Shown: one piece after another, positions 10,895 through 21,865 of the stretch | Layout of the letters: each line of letters begins with the position of its first letter | Position numbering within the stretch: position 1 is the stretch's first letter | NCBI GenBank assembly: GCA_030549205.1 | Contig: JAUKTV010000005.1 | Location: 1,984,001-2,048,000 of the forward strand | Reading direction: 5' to 3' | Source: Apiosordaria backusii | Taxonomy: Eukaryota; Ascomycota; Sordariomycetes; Sordariales; Lasiosphaeriaceae | Length of the DNA: 64,000 bases | The notes under the pieces: model-generated | Seen by the model: the letters and a program-made list of their open reading frames with translations, nothing else | Databases searched by the model: none | Told to the model about the DNA's origin: nothing | Made by a program: the position numbers and the translations under genes

Positions 10895-12446
10895 TTTTGG
10901 CGGTTTGGTGGTGTGGCCAGGTGTTGTAGGTGGTGGTGATAGGGCTGTAGGTTGGTTGTTAGGAATGTTGTTGTGAGAGTGGTAAGGGAAAAGCAGTTGA
11001 GATTTGAGTGAGTGACCCAAAGGAGTGGGAAGGGAAAAAGAAGGGTCGAACGACGTTGACGTTGTACTCGACCGGCTTGAGGTAGGGGTACCACTGGGGT
11101 AGTAGTAACAAAGGGAAACCCGAGCCAGAAAAACCGTTGCGTCACAACTATTGGGTTGGTGGATGAGATGGGGATGGGGACGGGATCGGATCGGATATGT
11201 GATCCGATGGGTTTGGGCGCGACGTGGGGACGTGTGTAATGTAAAGTGAGAAAAAACAGAGTTCGCGTACGGTACCTTGAGGGGGTTTTCGCGTAAAGTG
11301 GTTGTAGCAAGGGATGAGGAATGTGATCTAGGAGTAGGAGGGGAGCTCGGTTACGGTTCAAGAGAGAGCAGGATTAGGTATTAAGCATAAGATACACATA
11401 GGAGAGAGGAGATTTAGGTATGTGAGTGAGTTTGATTATTGATTATTAAGTAAATGGAAGCAACCGGGAGAAAGACCGGTGGGATATAGCAAGCAATGGG
11501 CCAAACGGGTAGCGGCGATGAGTGACGGGAGTGGATCATGCTCTTGCTTGTCATAGCTAAAGGCCAGTTAATATCAGGTGAGCATTTACACTACGGCTGG
11601 CCGCTGAGCTCACTAATATCAGGCCAAGCTCTGCGCATCCATCCATCTTTGCCAGCAAGACAGGCACGAAAAGCCAAGAACTCATGAGCTTTCACTGGAG
11701 CTTTCAGACTCGCTCGTGACATGGGATGAAAGGACGAAGCTGATGTGGGGACCTCTTGCATGGAATGACGCATGCGCTCCATCAATTTCATAGCGGTGCA
11801 CCTTATTTTGACCAATCATATACCAGCCACAAAGCCCCTCACCAACTGGCGTCGATCAGAGGACCCCGCGATTGTGGAAAAGAATTCTTAGGGGACGTCA
11901 TTCCATCTGTTGCATTTCTCTGCGGGAGCCGCGTTCCGAATGCATGATGCCGAGATGCATCCTTTGGAGAGACCCTTAAGGAATATTCTGAGAGCTTCTG
12001 CGCTGCCCGTCAAAGACTGAAAACCCAAAAATTGTCGGACGTTCACAAGATGCCGGAGACCTCAACCCTGTGCTTCCAGCTGTCACCCCGTTATTGGTGC
12101 TTCTTTACACCCTTATATTTAGGTTTGGCAGTAGTACGTGGCGTGACTCTACAAGGCCGAGAGCTAGACTATGGGTGAGACATAGCAAGAGACGAGAGCG
12201 CAGATCTAAAAGATGTCACTTGAGACATGAAGAGACTCGCGATTCTCGCGCAACCCGCGGTTCAGGTATTCGGAGTTCAGCCGGGACATGGATGCCAGTC
12301 AGTCAGCCCTGCCTGTCTCCATGGTCCATATGGTTCCAAGATTGATCTCGAAGAAAGTTGAATAGACCCACGGTCGGAGGAATGCAACATCAACTCCACT
12401 GCGATGATACACATGGAGCCAAACTCTATGCTTCAGAATATCAACA
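10895..12446. other. Intergenic, upstream of the SUR7-like gene to tRNA-Asn
   Basis: About 1.5 kb with no frame I can support. The section 11000-11400 is probably promoter and leader of the minus-strand SUR7-like gene. Nothing distinctive in 11500-12440. Confidence 0.45.
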
Positions 12447-12520
12447 TCCTCTGTGGCGCAATTGGCTAGCGCGTCTGACTGTTAATCAGGAGGTTGGAAG
12501 TTCGAGCCTTCCCGGAGGAG
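12447..12520 (+). tRNA. tRNA-Asn (anticodon GTT), no intron
   Basis: A 74-base cloverleaf can be folded by eye. The acceptor stem TCCTCTG pairs with CGGAGGA with one G-T pair. The anticodon stem CTGA/TCAG closes the loop CTGTTAA with anticodon GTT. The T arm is GGAAG-TTCGAGC-CTTCC, which also contains the internal B box. The A box is in GGCGCAATTGGCTAGCG. The 3' CCA is not encoded, as normal for eukaryotes. There is a TTTACTTTTACTTTT stretch just downstream that can act as the Pol III stop. Confidence 0.93.
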
Positions 12521-12694
12521 TTGCCATTTACTTTTACTTTTGAAGATAATTTTGTCATGATGACAGTCAAAACACGCTCATGATGCTATTCAGTTTTGTT
12601 AAGTCAATCCTTGGATGCAATGTAATAATATCACCAGTGTAGTTTCAAATATATACAGTAAAATCCACAAAACCCCTATTTCTCAACTCCCCGT

Positions 12695-14482
12695 TCACGC
12701 AAGTCCAGCGACACCCAACCCACCCGCCGCCAGATCATTCCCAAACTCCAAATCCAACCCCTTGAACCCATCCTCCACCAGCCACGACCTCCCCTTCTCA
12801 GGTGTATACAAAACCTCACAAGCCCTACCCACCACCAGCAACCCGGGCGGCCTGCTCCCCTCCTGCTCAATCGCCTCCGCAACCCTCTTCAACGTAGTCC
12901 TGATAACCCTCTGATCAGGGCAACTCGCCCTCTCAATCACCGCACAAGGCGTATCAACCGGCCACAACCTCCTCCTCCCCTTGTTGTCCCCATTTTGCTC
13001 CTCCTCCTCGGGAAGATACTCAGTCAGTTCCCCGACCAACCCGCTTATCCTATGCAGCGCCATCAAAAACACCACCGTCCTACTCTCCACAAACTCGGGC
13101 GGCACCGGTGCCTTCCCCTTTTTCCCCGTGCCAGTGCAAATCAGAACTTGATCAGCGACATCCCTCTGCGTAGGCGGCACACCCGCAAACAGCGGCGCCG
13201 ATAGACTGCTTGTAATCCCGGGGAGGACTACCACCCGATCACCGAAGCCGTGCTGTCTAAAATACTGGACTTCCTCCCCTCCTCTGCCGTAAATAAACGG
13301 ATCCCCTTGCTTCAACCTCAGAACCGTCTTGCCAGCTTTAACACCTGCCAAAGCCTGCTCAAGAAACTCCTCCTGAGCGCGATCAGCATTCCCAGGGAAC
13401 TTCTTCGCAATGCTAACCGGTGTGCGCCTCGGGATGAGGTCCAACACCCCAGCAGGAACAAGCTTGTCAGCGAGGATGAGATCCGCAGATTGTATCGCTT
13501 TGTACGTTGCTCTCGTCAACAAATCCGGATGCCCCGGCCCAGACCCAGCCAAAATAACCCTCCCAATCCTGTCCTGACTCCCACTCCCACCGGGCCCAGG
13601 AGCGGGTTTCTGCTGCTGCTGCTGCTGCTGTTGATAAGAATTCAGCACCCCCTCCACAATCTCCTCCTCACTTATCCCCGCCAGCTTCCTCAACGGCCAG
13701 TACTCACAAACCTGACTCAACCACCTCACCCTCCTCGTCTTTTGCTCCTCCTCATTCTCCCTCCCTTCCAACACCAGCTTGTTGAAATCAGCCGTCTGAT
13801 CCACGCTATCATCCAGCCCTTCCCCCTCCCCCAAAGCAGTTTTATCTTCTGTAATGATTTTCCTGCGAACATCACCCAACCGGGCAACTGCACCCCCCAA
13901 CCCCTGGGGTAGGGCAGCAGCGATCTCCCTCCTTATCCTGGAGGCAAGCTTACATCCTTTGCCGTTGGTAGTAACACCAATCTGCAGCGGCCCGTCAACG
14001 TGCGTAGATAGCAGACTGAAGCTGCAGAGTGACGGGGCGTCGACTACGTTGATCGGGATGCGGTTTTCTTTGCACAGGGCAGAAATTGCTGGGACGGAGG
14101 GGTCTTTTGGGGGGAGGGTAACGAAGACTGCGTCGGCGACGTTGTTGACGGCGGAACGGCCGAGAGTGAAGAGATCGGAGGGGTCAAAGGCGCGGGGGAG
14201 GTGAGTGAGTTGGGAAGAGGTGATGTATTGAGTGAGGGTGTAGTGGAGTTCTGAGGAGGGAGTGGGGGAGATGAGGATTGGTTTTGCGCCGGAGGAGAGG
14301 GATTGGGTTGCTCGGGAGGCGGCGAGGGGGTTGGAGCCAATGATGAGGTGGGTGTGCCCGGTGGAGTGCTGGGCTGTGAGGAGGGAGATTTGTGGTGGTG
14401 GTGGTGATGGTGGTGGTGGTGATGGTGGTGGTGGTGGTGGTGGTGGTGGTGGTGGTGGTGGTGATGGTGGGTTGGCGGCCAT
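12695..14482 (-). CDS. Siroheme synthase: uroporphyrinogen-III methyltransferase fused to a precorrin-2 dehydrogenase-like domain
   Basis: Single exon, 595 residues from the ATG at 14482 (an upstream in-frame start at 14647 adds 55 residues of leader-like sequence and is less likely). Residues about 35-200 resemble the MET8/CysG N-terminal dehydrogenase/ferrochelatase half (HLIIGSNPLAASRATQSL; later NVVDAPSLCSF and GKGCKLASRIRREIA). Residues about 302-560 are the SAM-dependent methyltransferase half, with GSGPGHPDLLT, VLRLKQGDPFIYGRGGEE and PGITSSLSAPLFAG. The enzyme turns uroporphyrinogen III into sirohydrochlorin/siroheme for sulfite and nitrite reductases. Oddities are an N-terminal poly-Pro tract (about residues 5-32) encoded by a GGT/GAT-type repeat, and an eight-Gln tract in the linker before the methyltransferase half. 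The catalytic halves look intact. Confidence 0.93.
   Translation of the reverse strand: MAANPPSPPPPPPPPPPPPPSPPPPSPPPPQISLLTAQHSTGHTHLIIGSNPLAASRATQSLSSGAKPILISPTPSSELHYTLTQYITSSQLTHLPRAFDPSDLFTLGRSAVNNVADAVFVTLPPKDPSVPAISALCKENRIPINVVDAPSLCSFSLLSTHVDGPLQIGVTTNGKGCKLASRIRREIAAALPQGLGGAVARLGDVRRKIITEDKTALGEGEGLDDSVDQTADFNKLVLEGRENEEEQKTRRVRWLSQVCEYWPLRKLAGISEEEIVEGVLNSYQQQQQQQQKPAPGPGGSGSQDRIGRVILAGSGPGHPDLLTRATYKAIQSADLILADKLVPAGVLDLIPRRTPVSIAKKFPGNADRAQEEFLEQALAGVKAGKTVLRLKQGDPFIYGRGGEEVQYFRQHGFGDRVVVLPGITSSLSAPLFAGVPPTQRDVADQVLICTGTGKKGKAPVPPEFVESRTVVFLMALHRISGLVGELTEYLPEEEEQNGDNKGRRRLWPVDTPCAVIERASCPDQRVIRTTLKRVAEAIEQEGSRPPGLLVVGRACEVLYTPEKGRSWLVEDGFKGLDLEFGNDLAAGGLGVAGLA
13610..13630 (-). 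repeat. CAG/CTG microsatellite encoding poly-Gln in siroheme synthase
   Basis: Seven CTG units on the plus strand encode most of an eight-residue Gln run in the linker between the two enzyme halves. Confidence 0.85.
14392..14473 (-). repeat. GGT-rich trinucleotide repeat encoding an N-terminal poly-Pro tract
   Basis: About 27 GGT/GAT/GGG triplets in a row. Read on the minus strand they give Pro with occasional Ser just after the start of siroheme synthase. Length is probably variable between strains. Confidence 0.85.
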
Positions 14483-15995
14483 GGTGAAATCTAAAAAGGT
14501 GTTGGTGATCCTGACACCGGCGGTGGTGATGTTGTAGTTGCCAATTGAGATAGCTTCAGATGACAATAATGAAGAGTTATCGTGAAAATAATGACTCGAG
14601 ATTATGATGCTCAATTCAGAAACAAAGTTGAAGCTTAGTTGACCCAAAAAGTAAAATGAAAAGAGAAAACAATGGGGTGGTCAAGAACAAAGCCGGGTGG
14701 TTGAGAGATATCTTTAAGTATCCCGCCCCAGCAAACCGTTCAAACCTCCGAGAATTTACACCCTCCTCCCTGTCCAATGCCAAAGCTGTTCCTGGCTGCA
14801 ACTCTACAAATTATCTTTGAATCTCCGCTGGTGACTCTTCCCACCACGCGTGGGATGCTCAAACTCTTTATGTAAGCCCATGAAGCACGCAAAGCCTCAG
14901 AGGGAAACCAGCCAGTCAGAGCCCTCGCTTCTCGACTTACACGAGTAAATTCTTTCTGCTTTGGCGGAGAAGCGCCCTCTTAGCACAGTTAGCGGCCGCT
15001 GACGCCATTTCACGGGTTTCCGAATTTCCAGGGGAAGACCCCCCATCTTATCGCCTTATCGCCACCCCGCGTTCGCTTGCTCCGATTAGGGGTCCGACTT
15101 CCAGTCTTCCACTCACCTCCGCGGGGAAAAGGGGTGAGATGCCGGAGATGTTGCCTCACTGTTTTTATCTCTCAGCTTTTTTTGATGAGTTGGTAACCAG
15201 TGGGATCGAGATCGTCGCTGTGCGTTATCAGTGCTGAAAACACTGAACATTGGCTTGTCGGCCGAGAACATAAACCGTAACTTTCACCAGGCAACGGAAG
15301 AAACGGACCAGATAATTCGAAAACAACAAGATGCTCGCTTTTCGCCCACATGATACATCCAATACAGTCATGTGTATAGCTGTAAACTCGATAGTGATCT
15401 AATTCTGTCGCGATAGCGGAATTCCTTCAACTCAGACAGAGCAGTCAACAAAACTAACAGGCCCAGAACGATTTTGACTGATTAAAACATTTTACAGAAG
15501 CGAATTCTCAGGCCCCCCCAACAAACAAACTGACAACCACCTGATGTCCCAGTACCGCACAGACGCCCCTTTTTTTACTCCCCCAATGACTCGTTCCGAT
15601 GGCTTTTGTGCCTGTTATCTGGTTATTCGGGGACGGCCAGATGTCGGATTGGTGTTAGGCGGTATGTAGCGCCTCCCCCCGTCATTGTTGCAGAACCTGA
15701 ATCAAAAATATATATATGTACAATACAAAAGAAAATGCCTCATGAAGCGCCGGAGCCGTCTGGATTGGCTAAGCCAAAAAACATCTGCGGAAGAATGATA
15801 TCGAAAAACAAAAATTGGTTGTTGAGCACGCCGTAAAAAGACCAACGCCCGATGCTGTTGTAATGATATGGTCGTAAATATGGGACATAGACATTCGCAT
15901 GTCTAGCTGATCCCCATGGATGGCATGGTGTTGGTCATGTTATCCGCTAGTCGAAGTAATTTCGAACACAAAGCGGACTCTGGTGTAGAGAGTGC
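14483..15995. other. Intergenic between siroheme synthase and rho3
   Basis: About 1.5 kb: the promoter side of siroheme synthase and 3' side of rho3. There is a TATATATA stretch near 15709. No gene seen. Confidence 0.45.
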
Positions 15996-16897
15996 CTACA
16001 TAACGGTGCACTTGGACTCATCTCGTTCCTTCTTAACAGACAAGGCAACCCGCGCGGCTTCGGTGAAGGCTTCGTTAACTCCCCTATTGCGCATGGCCGA
16101 ACACTCGAGATACCGGAGGGCGTGAATTCGGCGCGCGACCTCGAGCCCTTGGTCGTAGTTGATCATGGGCTTCTTTTCTCGTGGGTTGCCGTCCTCGTTG
16201 GTGCCATCCTCTTCCTCGTTCCCTTCGCGAAGATCGCACTTTAACGCAACCAGTACAAGCTTGACGCCCGGGCAATTGTCGGCGATTTCGCCCACCCATT
16301 TGCTCTCGACGTTTTCAAGGGAATCTTTGCTGTCGACGGAGTAGCAGAGCATGATCAAATCGGTGTCATCTGGTATGCTGTCAGTGCACTGTCAACCCAT
16401 GACGCAGACCGCGGGCCTGTAAACCTACCATACGAAAGACTTCGTAGCCTGTCGAATTCTTCTTGCCCAGCTGTGTCCCATAGTGAAAGCTCAATGTGAA
16501 CGTTGTCAACAAAAATGTCTATTCGCTTGTCAGTCAGCACGGTTCCTCGCTCTCACAGCCCCCATCTTGTATTTATCTAGGAACGCACCGTGGACGTAGT
16601 TTTCGAAAACCGTCGGCTCGTAGACCGTAGGGAAGTAGCTGTGAGTCAAGTTGAGTATATTGCTCGTCAAGAAAGGGGCAGCGACATCGCGCAGGCAGCA
16701 ACATACCCTCTGGTGAAGACGTTGAGCAACGACGTCTTTCCGCAAGCACCGTCGCCTCTGTTACGGATCAACGTTAGATGGACTGCCCAGACATCATGGG
16801 TGAAAGCTCCGAGGTGATCCACAGGACCAATCGGGATAACTTACAGCAAGACGAGCTTGCGCTGCACCGTCTTGGAGCCCCCGAGACCGCAAGGCAT
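15996..16897 (-). CDS. rho3: Rho-family small GTPase, Rho3 type
   Basis: Five exons: 16897-16845, 16757-16707, 16638-16589, 16518-16429 and 16369-15996, with introns of 87, 68, 70 and 59 bases; 205 residues. Rho3 GTPases steer polarised exocytosis and actin at the hyphal tip. Visible motifs are P-loop GDGACGKTS (19-27), the switch I segment YFPTVYEPTVFENYV, switch II DTAGQEEFDRLRSLSY, and the base-binding region with LVALKCDLRE and ECSAM. The C-terminal CTVM box predicts prenylation. The N-terminus (MPCGLGGSKTVQRKLVLL) fits the Rho3 group rather than Rho1, Rho4 or Cdc42. An acidic, Asn/Gly-containing insert of about 18 residues follows the DLRE motif, at a place where the group is variable. 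All five exon joins keep frame and rebuild conserved motifs, so the model is secure. Confidence 0.93.
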
Positions 16898-18428
16898 TGT
16901 GCGAGTGTGGGCGAGACAGGAGATGGGAGAGATGTTTCGGTGTGTGGGTGGACTGTGTGTCGGGACGGCAGTGCTTGGTTATGGCAAAGACAAGCAGCAA
17001 TAGGCAAAAGCAAGGTGGTTCGTTTCGTGCTTTGGCCGCGCGCGCGTGTGGTACTATCTCTATCGGAATCGGTTTCTTTGCGATGGACTTCGGACTGTGG
17101 ATCAATCCGAACCGTCGGGGCGAAGATGATAGTAGTTGGAAAAGTAAGAGCAGTGGATGAAGGTTTTGGATTGCCAGAAGGCGCAGGTGACGGATGGCAG
17201 CCGGGTCAAATGTCAATTGAACAAAGTACTGGATACGCACATGGACGATGCGAATCGAAGAGGCATGCAGGCGCGTGCAGAAGAGACGGCGGTTTGGGCG
17301 GCCGCAAAGAGCGAATGTGTGTTACAGAATGCGCGACGCCAGTTTGAAGGCCAGAAATGAGCGGAAGGGACTTGGGAACGTGGGAGGCTCCAAGATCCGG
17401 GGGTGAAATTGAAGCCGGAGATGAAGTCAGTGAGATTGGCAGCGCACCAGTCACGACCGGTCAGGGGCCCACCACTGTTCATAGTGGACACCTGAGGTTC
17501 ATGGCCAAGCCTTAGCGGCCTTCCAGCTTTCCAGTTCCAGACCGTGGAGACACGGTGCGGAATTGGAAAATGGGGGGTACGGTAGCGCTGCGGCTGTGGG
17601 GCGCGACTCAATTCTGTGTTAGCGCTCGCTAGCGCCTGCTGGCGACTTTATGAAGTCGGGTGGCTTTTTGTAGGGCTCTCCTGAACACTAGGTTCAGATA
17701 AGGTTGGTATTCTCAGATCAAGAAATTATCCTTAAAGCATACCTAGTCGCATAGCATTCTCTTCTTTCTCATATCATATTTAACAAAGTCATACATGATA
17801 TGGTATACATCACTAACGTGGGTTTCTTCTTGTTCTGTATTTTGCTCAATATTATAAATCGATGACACCCTCATCCACCCCACCACCTTCCCGTCTGGAT
17901 TCCCGCCAGACCTTGGACTTGCATCAATAAAGCCAGATATCGAATAATATAACTTGCTCAGCTCTCGGCAGCCTTCACATTTCCTCTCGATACTCATACA
18001 CACAGATAGCATCTAGATCCTCCAGTGAGGTCAGCTCTACAACAAACTTGGAAATTCCTACCAACAGTTCCTTGTCCAACAATCCCTTCACCTAGTGCAG
18101 ACACAATCCTGGCCTCGGCAGTGTAGTTGTGCTTCCTAGCATGACACTATGTAGAACCAGGATGCAATTCGTAACCACTTATGCACACTGTGACGAACCT
18201 TGTGCTTGCACATAAGCAGATTTTTGACCGACAGAGGCTCTACCTATCTTTACAGTTGTCTTAAAACTCATGATCTCCTGGTCGATGTCCATGATCAAAA
18301 TCTTTGCGAGAACTGGCCAGTCCCCTGGGTATCAATTTGAATCACACCACAAACAATGCTTCGCCCAATACCAAATCCCACCTCTATAACCCTGTATAGA
18401 TCCTTGAACCCTGGAATGCCGACATTCT
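16898..18428. other. Intergenic between rho3 promoter side and CWC25
   Basis: About 1.5 kb. The part near 16900-17350 is purine/pyrimidine-skewed leader-like sequence upstream of rho3. The rest shows no coding pattern I trust. Confidence 0.45.
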
Positions 18429-19691
18429 CTACCGGCGCTCCATCCGATCCGCAATCTTCATCTCGGCAGCTCTGCTGTGAAGCTTGTTTGTAAACCCAGC
18501 ATCACCACCATATCTCTTGTTACGCTGGCGAGCCAAGTCCTCTGCCTCCTTTTCTGCGCGCTCCCGGGCCTCAATAGCAGCAAGCCTCTCCTGGCGAGAC
18601 TTGTCCAGATCAGTAGCCGCCTCTTGCATGGCGGCAAGCTTACGCGCACGCTCCTCTTCCTGCGCACTGCGGTCTTGGATGCCATTGCGATCTTCATAGT
18701 CTCGGCGAGGCCTGTCTCGTCTTTCGTTGTTGAGACGTCTGTCGCGGTTCTCTCGTCTATCGTGGCTGTCTTTCCTCTCGCGGCTACCACTTCTGTCGCG
18801 GCTACCTCTCCTCTCCCGACTATGTCTCCTGTCACGACTATCCCTCCTCTCATGGCTATCCTTTCTGTCGCGACTGTCCCTCCTGTCACGATTGTCCCTC
18901 CTATCGCGGCCGTCTCGCCCATCTCTACCGCTTCTCCTCTCCCGTTCTGCCGAGTTGGACCTGTGCCGTCGGCGGTCCGGTGAGTCTCTTCTGCGTCGTG
19001 TCCGGTCTTCCTCATCCCGAGAGTCGCGCCTTCGGGGGCTCCGGGACCTATCTCTAGATTCAGATCTGCGCCGGCGGGAGCGCCTCTCGCCATCTCGGTC
19101 CTCATCGCGGTGTCTGTGTGATCGATGGTGATGCGAGCGATGCTTGTGACGTCTTTCTTCCTTACTCTTTGATGGCTGGGGGTCTTCAATGCCCATCGAC
19201 GCAAAAAGCTTTCTCCTTTCGATTGGGTTGTTCATCATCGCTTCGTATGCCTCTTGTTCGCGTCTCTTGATCGCAAGCAGCGGATCCTCCCTTATCTTGG
19301 CGGCAACATCTCGTGGATTGGCAATCGCAGGGGCTGCAGCGACATCTTCGATAGTTGGCTGCTTCGAGAGCTTCTTGACTTCATTGTCCTGGAGTAGTTT
19401 GTCGATTCGGCGCTTGCCTAGTAGGTAAGCCTCGTTTTCCGCGGCATCCCCAGCCTGCCCACTCGGGCCAGCGTACATCCATTCGACGCGATCGATCTTG
19501 CGCTTTCCGCCCGCTGCTTCGAGCGCCTTCTGAATCTCTTCCTTTTTTCGCTCCTCCTCAATCTCCTGGAGCCGCTGCTGGAGTTTCTTGCGTTCCGCGA
19601 TCGCTTCGGCTTCGGCCTTTTGAGTGGCTGCGAGATTGGCTGACCGCTGGGGATGCCAGCTCTTTTTCATGTTAAGATCTCCGGAACCCAT
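18429..19691 (-). CDS. cwc25: Pre-mRNA-splicing factor CWC25
   Basis: Single exon, 420 residues. Residues 1-45 form the CIR_N-type start (DLNMKKSWHPQRSANL and a charged helix), followed by DRVEWMYAGPS and EAYLLGKRRIDKLL, which are diagnostic of CWC25. The factor binds the spliceosome just before the first transesterification and stabilises the branch helix. Residues about 170-350 are an RS/RD-rich disordered region built of repeated RDRRDSRDRK-like units. The C-terminal block NKRYGGDAGFTNKL is conserved and shows the gene is complete. It is divergent from csn-2, with 652 bases between the two start codons. Confidence 0.95.
   Translation of the reverse strand: MGSGDLNMKKSWHPQRSANLAATQKAEAEAIAERKKLQQRLQEIEEERKKEEIQKALEAAGGKRKIDRVEWMYAGPSGQAGDAAENEAYLLGKRRIDKLLQDNEVKKLSKQPTIEDVAAAPAIANPRDVAAKIREDPLLAIKRREQEAYEAMMNNPIERRKLFASMGIEDPQPSKSKEERRHKHRSHHHRSHRHRDEDRDGERRSRRRRSESRDRSRSPRRRDSRDEEDRTRRRRDSPDRRRHRSNSAERERRSGRDGRDGRDRRDNRDRRDSRDRKDSHERRDSRDRRHSRERRGSRDRSGSRERKDSHDRRENRDRRLNNERRDRPRRDYEDRNGIQDRSAQEEERARKLAAMQEAATDLDKSRQERLAAIEARERAEKEAEDLARQRNKRYGGDAGFTNKLHSRAAEMKIADRMERR
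18727..18960 (-). repeat. Degenerate 15-base tandem repeat coding RS/RD-rich units in CWC25
   Basis: Units approximating (on the minus strand) CGTGACAGGAGGGAC recur many times and encode five-residue blocks such as RDRRD and RDSRE. This is low-complexity SR-like sequence rather than a mobile repeat. Confidence 0.65.
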
Positions 19692-20343
19692 CTTGTCGGT
19701 TTTGACGCTGTCGCGTACAGGGCTGATAGGGTGGGTTTGTTGTTTATGCTCTCAGGACACGCTGGAGAGGGTGGGTGATGAAAGGAAGTCGGTGATGGAG
19801 TTTGATAGCAAAGGCTGGTGCAAGTGTTGGCATTTCACTGAAGAGGCGAATGTGACGGGTCTTTTGCGACTGAGCCAAATTGTGGGGCTAGTAGCAGAAC
19901 TCTGATAAGCCGATATCAAACTTGGCAAACCGAACCATGAAGCGAGCCAAAACATACCAGTACATTTCGACTGTGCGAAAGTAGGAATTGGCAGAGATAC
20001 GTGAAGTACTACAGCCATACTCTTTTCTTGAAATCAAATCATAAGAAGAAAGTGGATCATGTCATGTTTAGTTGACACCTCTACGCACCACCCAGAATTA
20101 TGCAGTTATTGAGGGACCTCCTGCACCCTTGTCAGGACCCAGAGGCTTACCCCACACTTGGCATCTAGGTCCCCACCATAAATCACCAGCTTCAGCCTTA
20201 CCACAACTGCTTGCCTGGAACAACCACCGGCAGAGAGCTATCTAGCTGCAAGCAACCACTCACGACTTCTCAAGCCCCCAAATTGCAGCATCCCGCCAAC
20301 GCAGAAACAACCTCATATCAGGCAGACAGAGAAACCAGCCATC
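19692..20343. promoter_or_regulatory. Bidirectional promoter region between CWC25 and csn-2
   Basis: The 652 bases between two divergent start codons must hold both promoters and leaders. Sequence just upstream of 20344 is CA-rich (ACAACCTC, CAGCC), a usual fungal leader. No defined operator is visible. Confidence 0.5.
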
Positions 20344-21865
20344 ATGTCGGACGACGATTTTATGCAAGCCTCCGATGAGGACTACGACTTCGACTACGAA
20401 GACGAAGAGGAAGAGGACAATGGCGATGTCGACATTGAAAATACATACTACAACGCGAAACAGACCAAGACGAGCGACCCCGAGGAAGCAATCACAGAGT
20501 TTCTCAGCATTCCCTCGTTAGAGCCAGAGAAGGGAGAATGGGGATTCAAGGGCCTCAAACAAGCCATCAAGCTGGAGTTCAAGCTCGGTCGCTATCAGCA
20601 GGTCGGTCATTGTGGACAATTATACATTCGGAGGCACTTAACAGATGGCTGATAAGCTCTGAATATAGGCCCTCGAGCACTACAAGGAACTCCTTACATA
20701 CGTCAAATCGTCCGTCACCAGAAACTACTCAGAGAAGTCGATCGACAACATGCTGAACTATGTCGAGAAAGGAGCCGACAACCCGGCAGCTGTCGAGATC
20801 ATCGAGCAATTCTACTCCGAAACCCTCAAATGCTTCCAGAACACCAACAACGAGCGCCTATGGTTGAAAACGAATATCAAGCTCGCCAAACTGCTGCTGG
20901 ATCGAAAGGACTATCACGCAATGGCCCGGAAGATTAAGGAACTTCACAAGACCTGCCAGAAGGAGGATGGAACCGACGATCCCAGCAAAGGCACATACTC
21001 GCTTGAGATCTACGCGCTAGAAATCCAGATGTATTCGGAGATGCGGAACAACAACCAACTCAAGATCCTCTACAACAAGGCACTGAAAGTCAAGTCGGCG
21101 GTACCTCATCCCAAGATTCAGGGCATCATCCGCGAGTGCGGGGGCAAGATGCACATGAGCGAGGAAAACTGGAAGGAGGCCCAAAGCGACTTTTTCGAAG
21201 CATTCCGAAACTACGATGAGGCGGGCGATCTCCGGCGTATCCAGGTGCTCAAATACCTGTTGTTGACGACCATGCTCATGAAGTCGGACATCAACCCCTT
21301 CGATAGCCAGGAAACCAAGCCATACAAGAACGATCCCCGCATCGCCGCCATGACAGACTTGGTAGACGCCTACCAGCGAGATGATATCTACAAGTACGAG
21401 GACGTTCTTCAGAAGAACACCGATCTGCTCGCAGACCCCTTCATCGCGGAGAACATTGACGAGGTCACCCGGAACATGCGCACCAAGGGCGTGCTCAAGC
21501 TCATTGCTCCATATACCCGTATGCGCCTGAGCTGGATCGCGAAGCAGTTGCAGATTAGCGAGGAGGAAGTCCAGGACCTTGTTAGCTATCTCATTGTCGA
21601 CGGCCGGGTACAAGGTCGCATTGATGAGCATGCCGGCACGTTCGAGATCGAGTCCAAGGGCGATGCCGACCGTATCCAGGCAATCCAGACGTTGGCGAGC
21701 GCGGTGGGTGACCTGTATACGTCTGTGTTCAAGGATGCGGAGGGGTTCCGGATCGCGCCAGCGTATGATAGCATGATGGTGGATTTGCACGCAGGCGGTG
21801 ATATAAGGCCGCCTGTGTACAGGCAGAGGGGGAACCGGAGTAGGGGTGGGGTGATGATTCACTGA
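20344..21865 (+). CDS. csn-2: COP9 signalosome complex subunit 2
   Basis: Two exons, 20344-20601 and 20669-21865, with a 67-base intron joining YQQ to ALEHYKELL; 484 residues. The subunit is a PCI-domain scaffold of the COP9 signalosome, which removes NEDD8 from cullins. In filamentous fungi the complex affects development and light and clock responses. The first 30 residues are acidic with repeated Asp, Glu and Tyr (SDDDFMQASDEDYDFDYED), a signature of CSN2. TPR-like helices follow, and the PCI/winged-helix part lies at about 340-450 (TRMRLSWIAKQLQISEEEV, LVSYLIVDGRVQGRID). The tail RQRGNRSRGGVMIH is basic. Length agrees with the family. Confidence 0.96.

Noticed and set aside
10895..11361. 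N-terminal half of a long minus frame (to 11361) joined to the SUR7-like gene
   Set aside because: Reads as random Pro/His/Leu-rich sequence. A 13-base first exon at 10882-10894 and an intron explain the real start.
16778..17347. 189-codon plus frame overlapping rho3 exon 1 and its upstream region
   Set aside because: No motif; overlaps a secure gene on the other strand.
21017..21862. 281-codon minus frame opposite csn-2
   Set aside because: Antisense mirror of the well-conserved csn-2 coding sequence.
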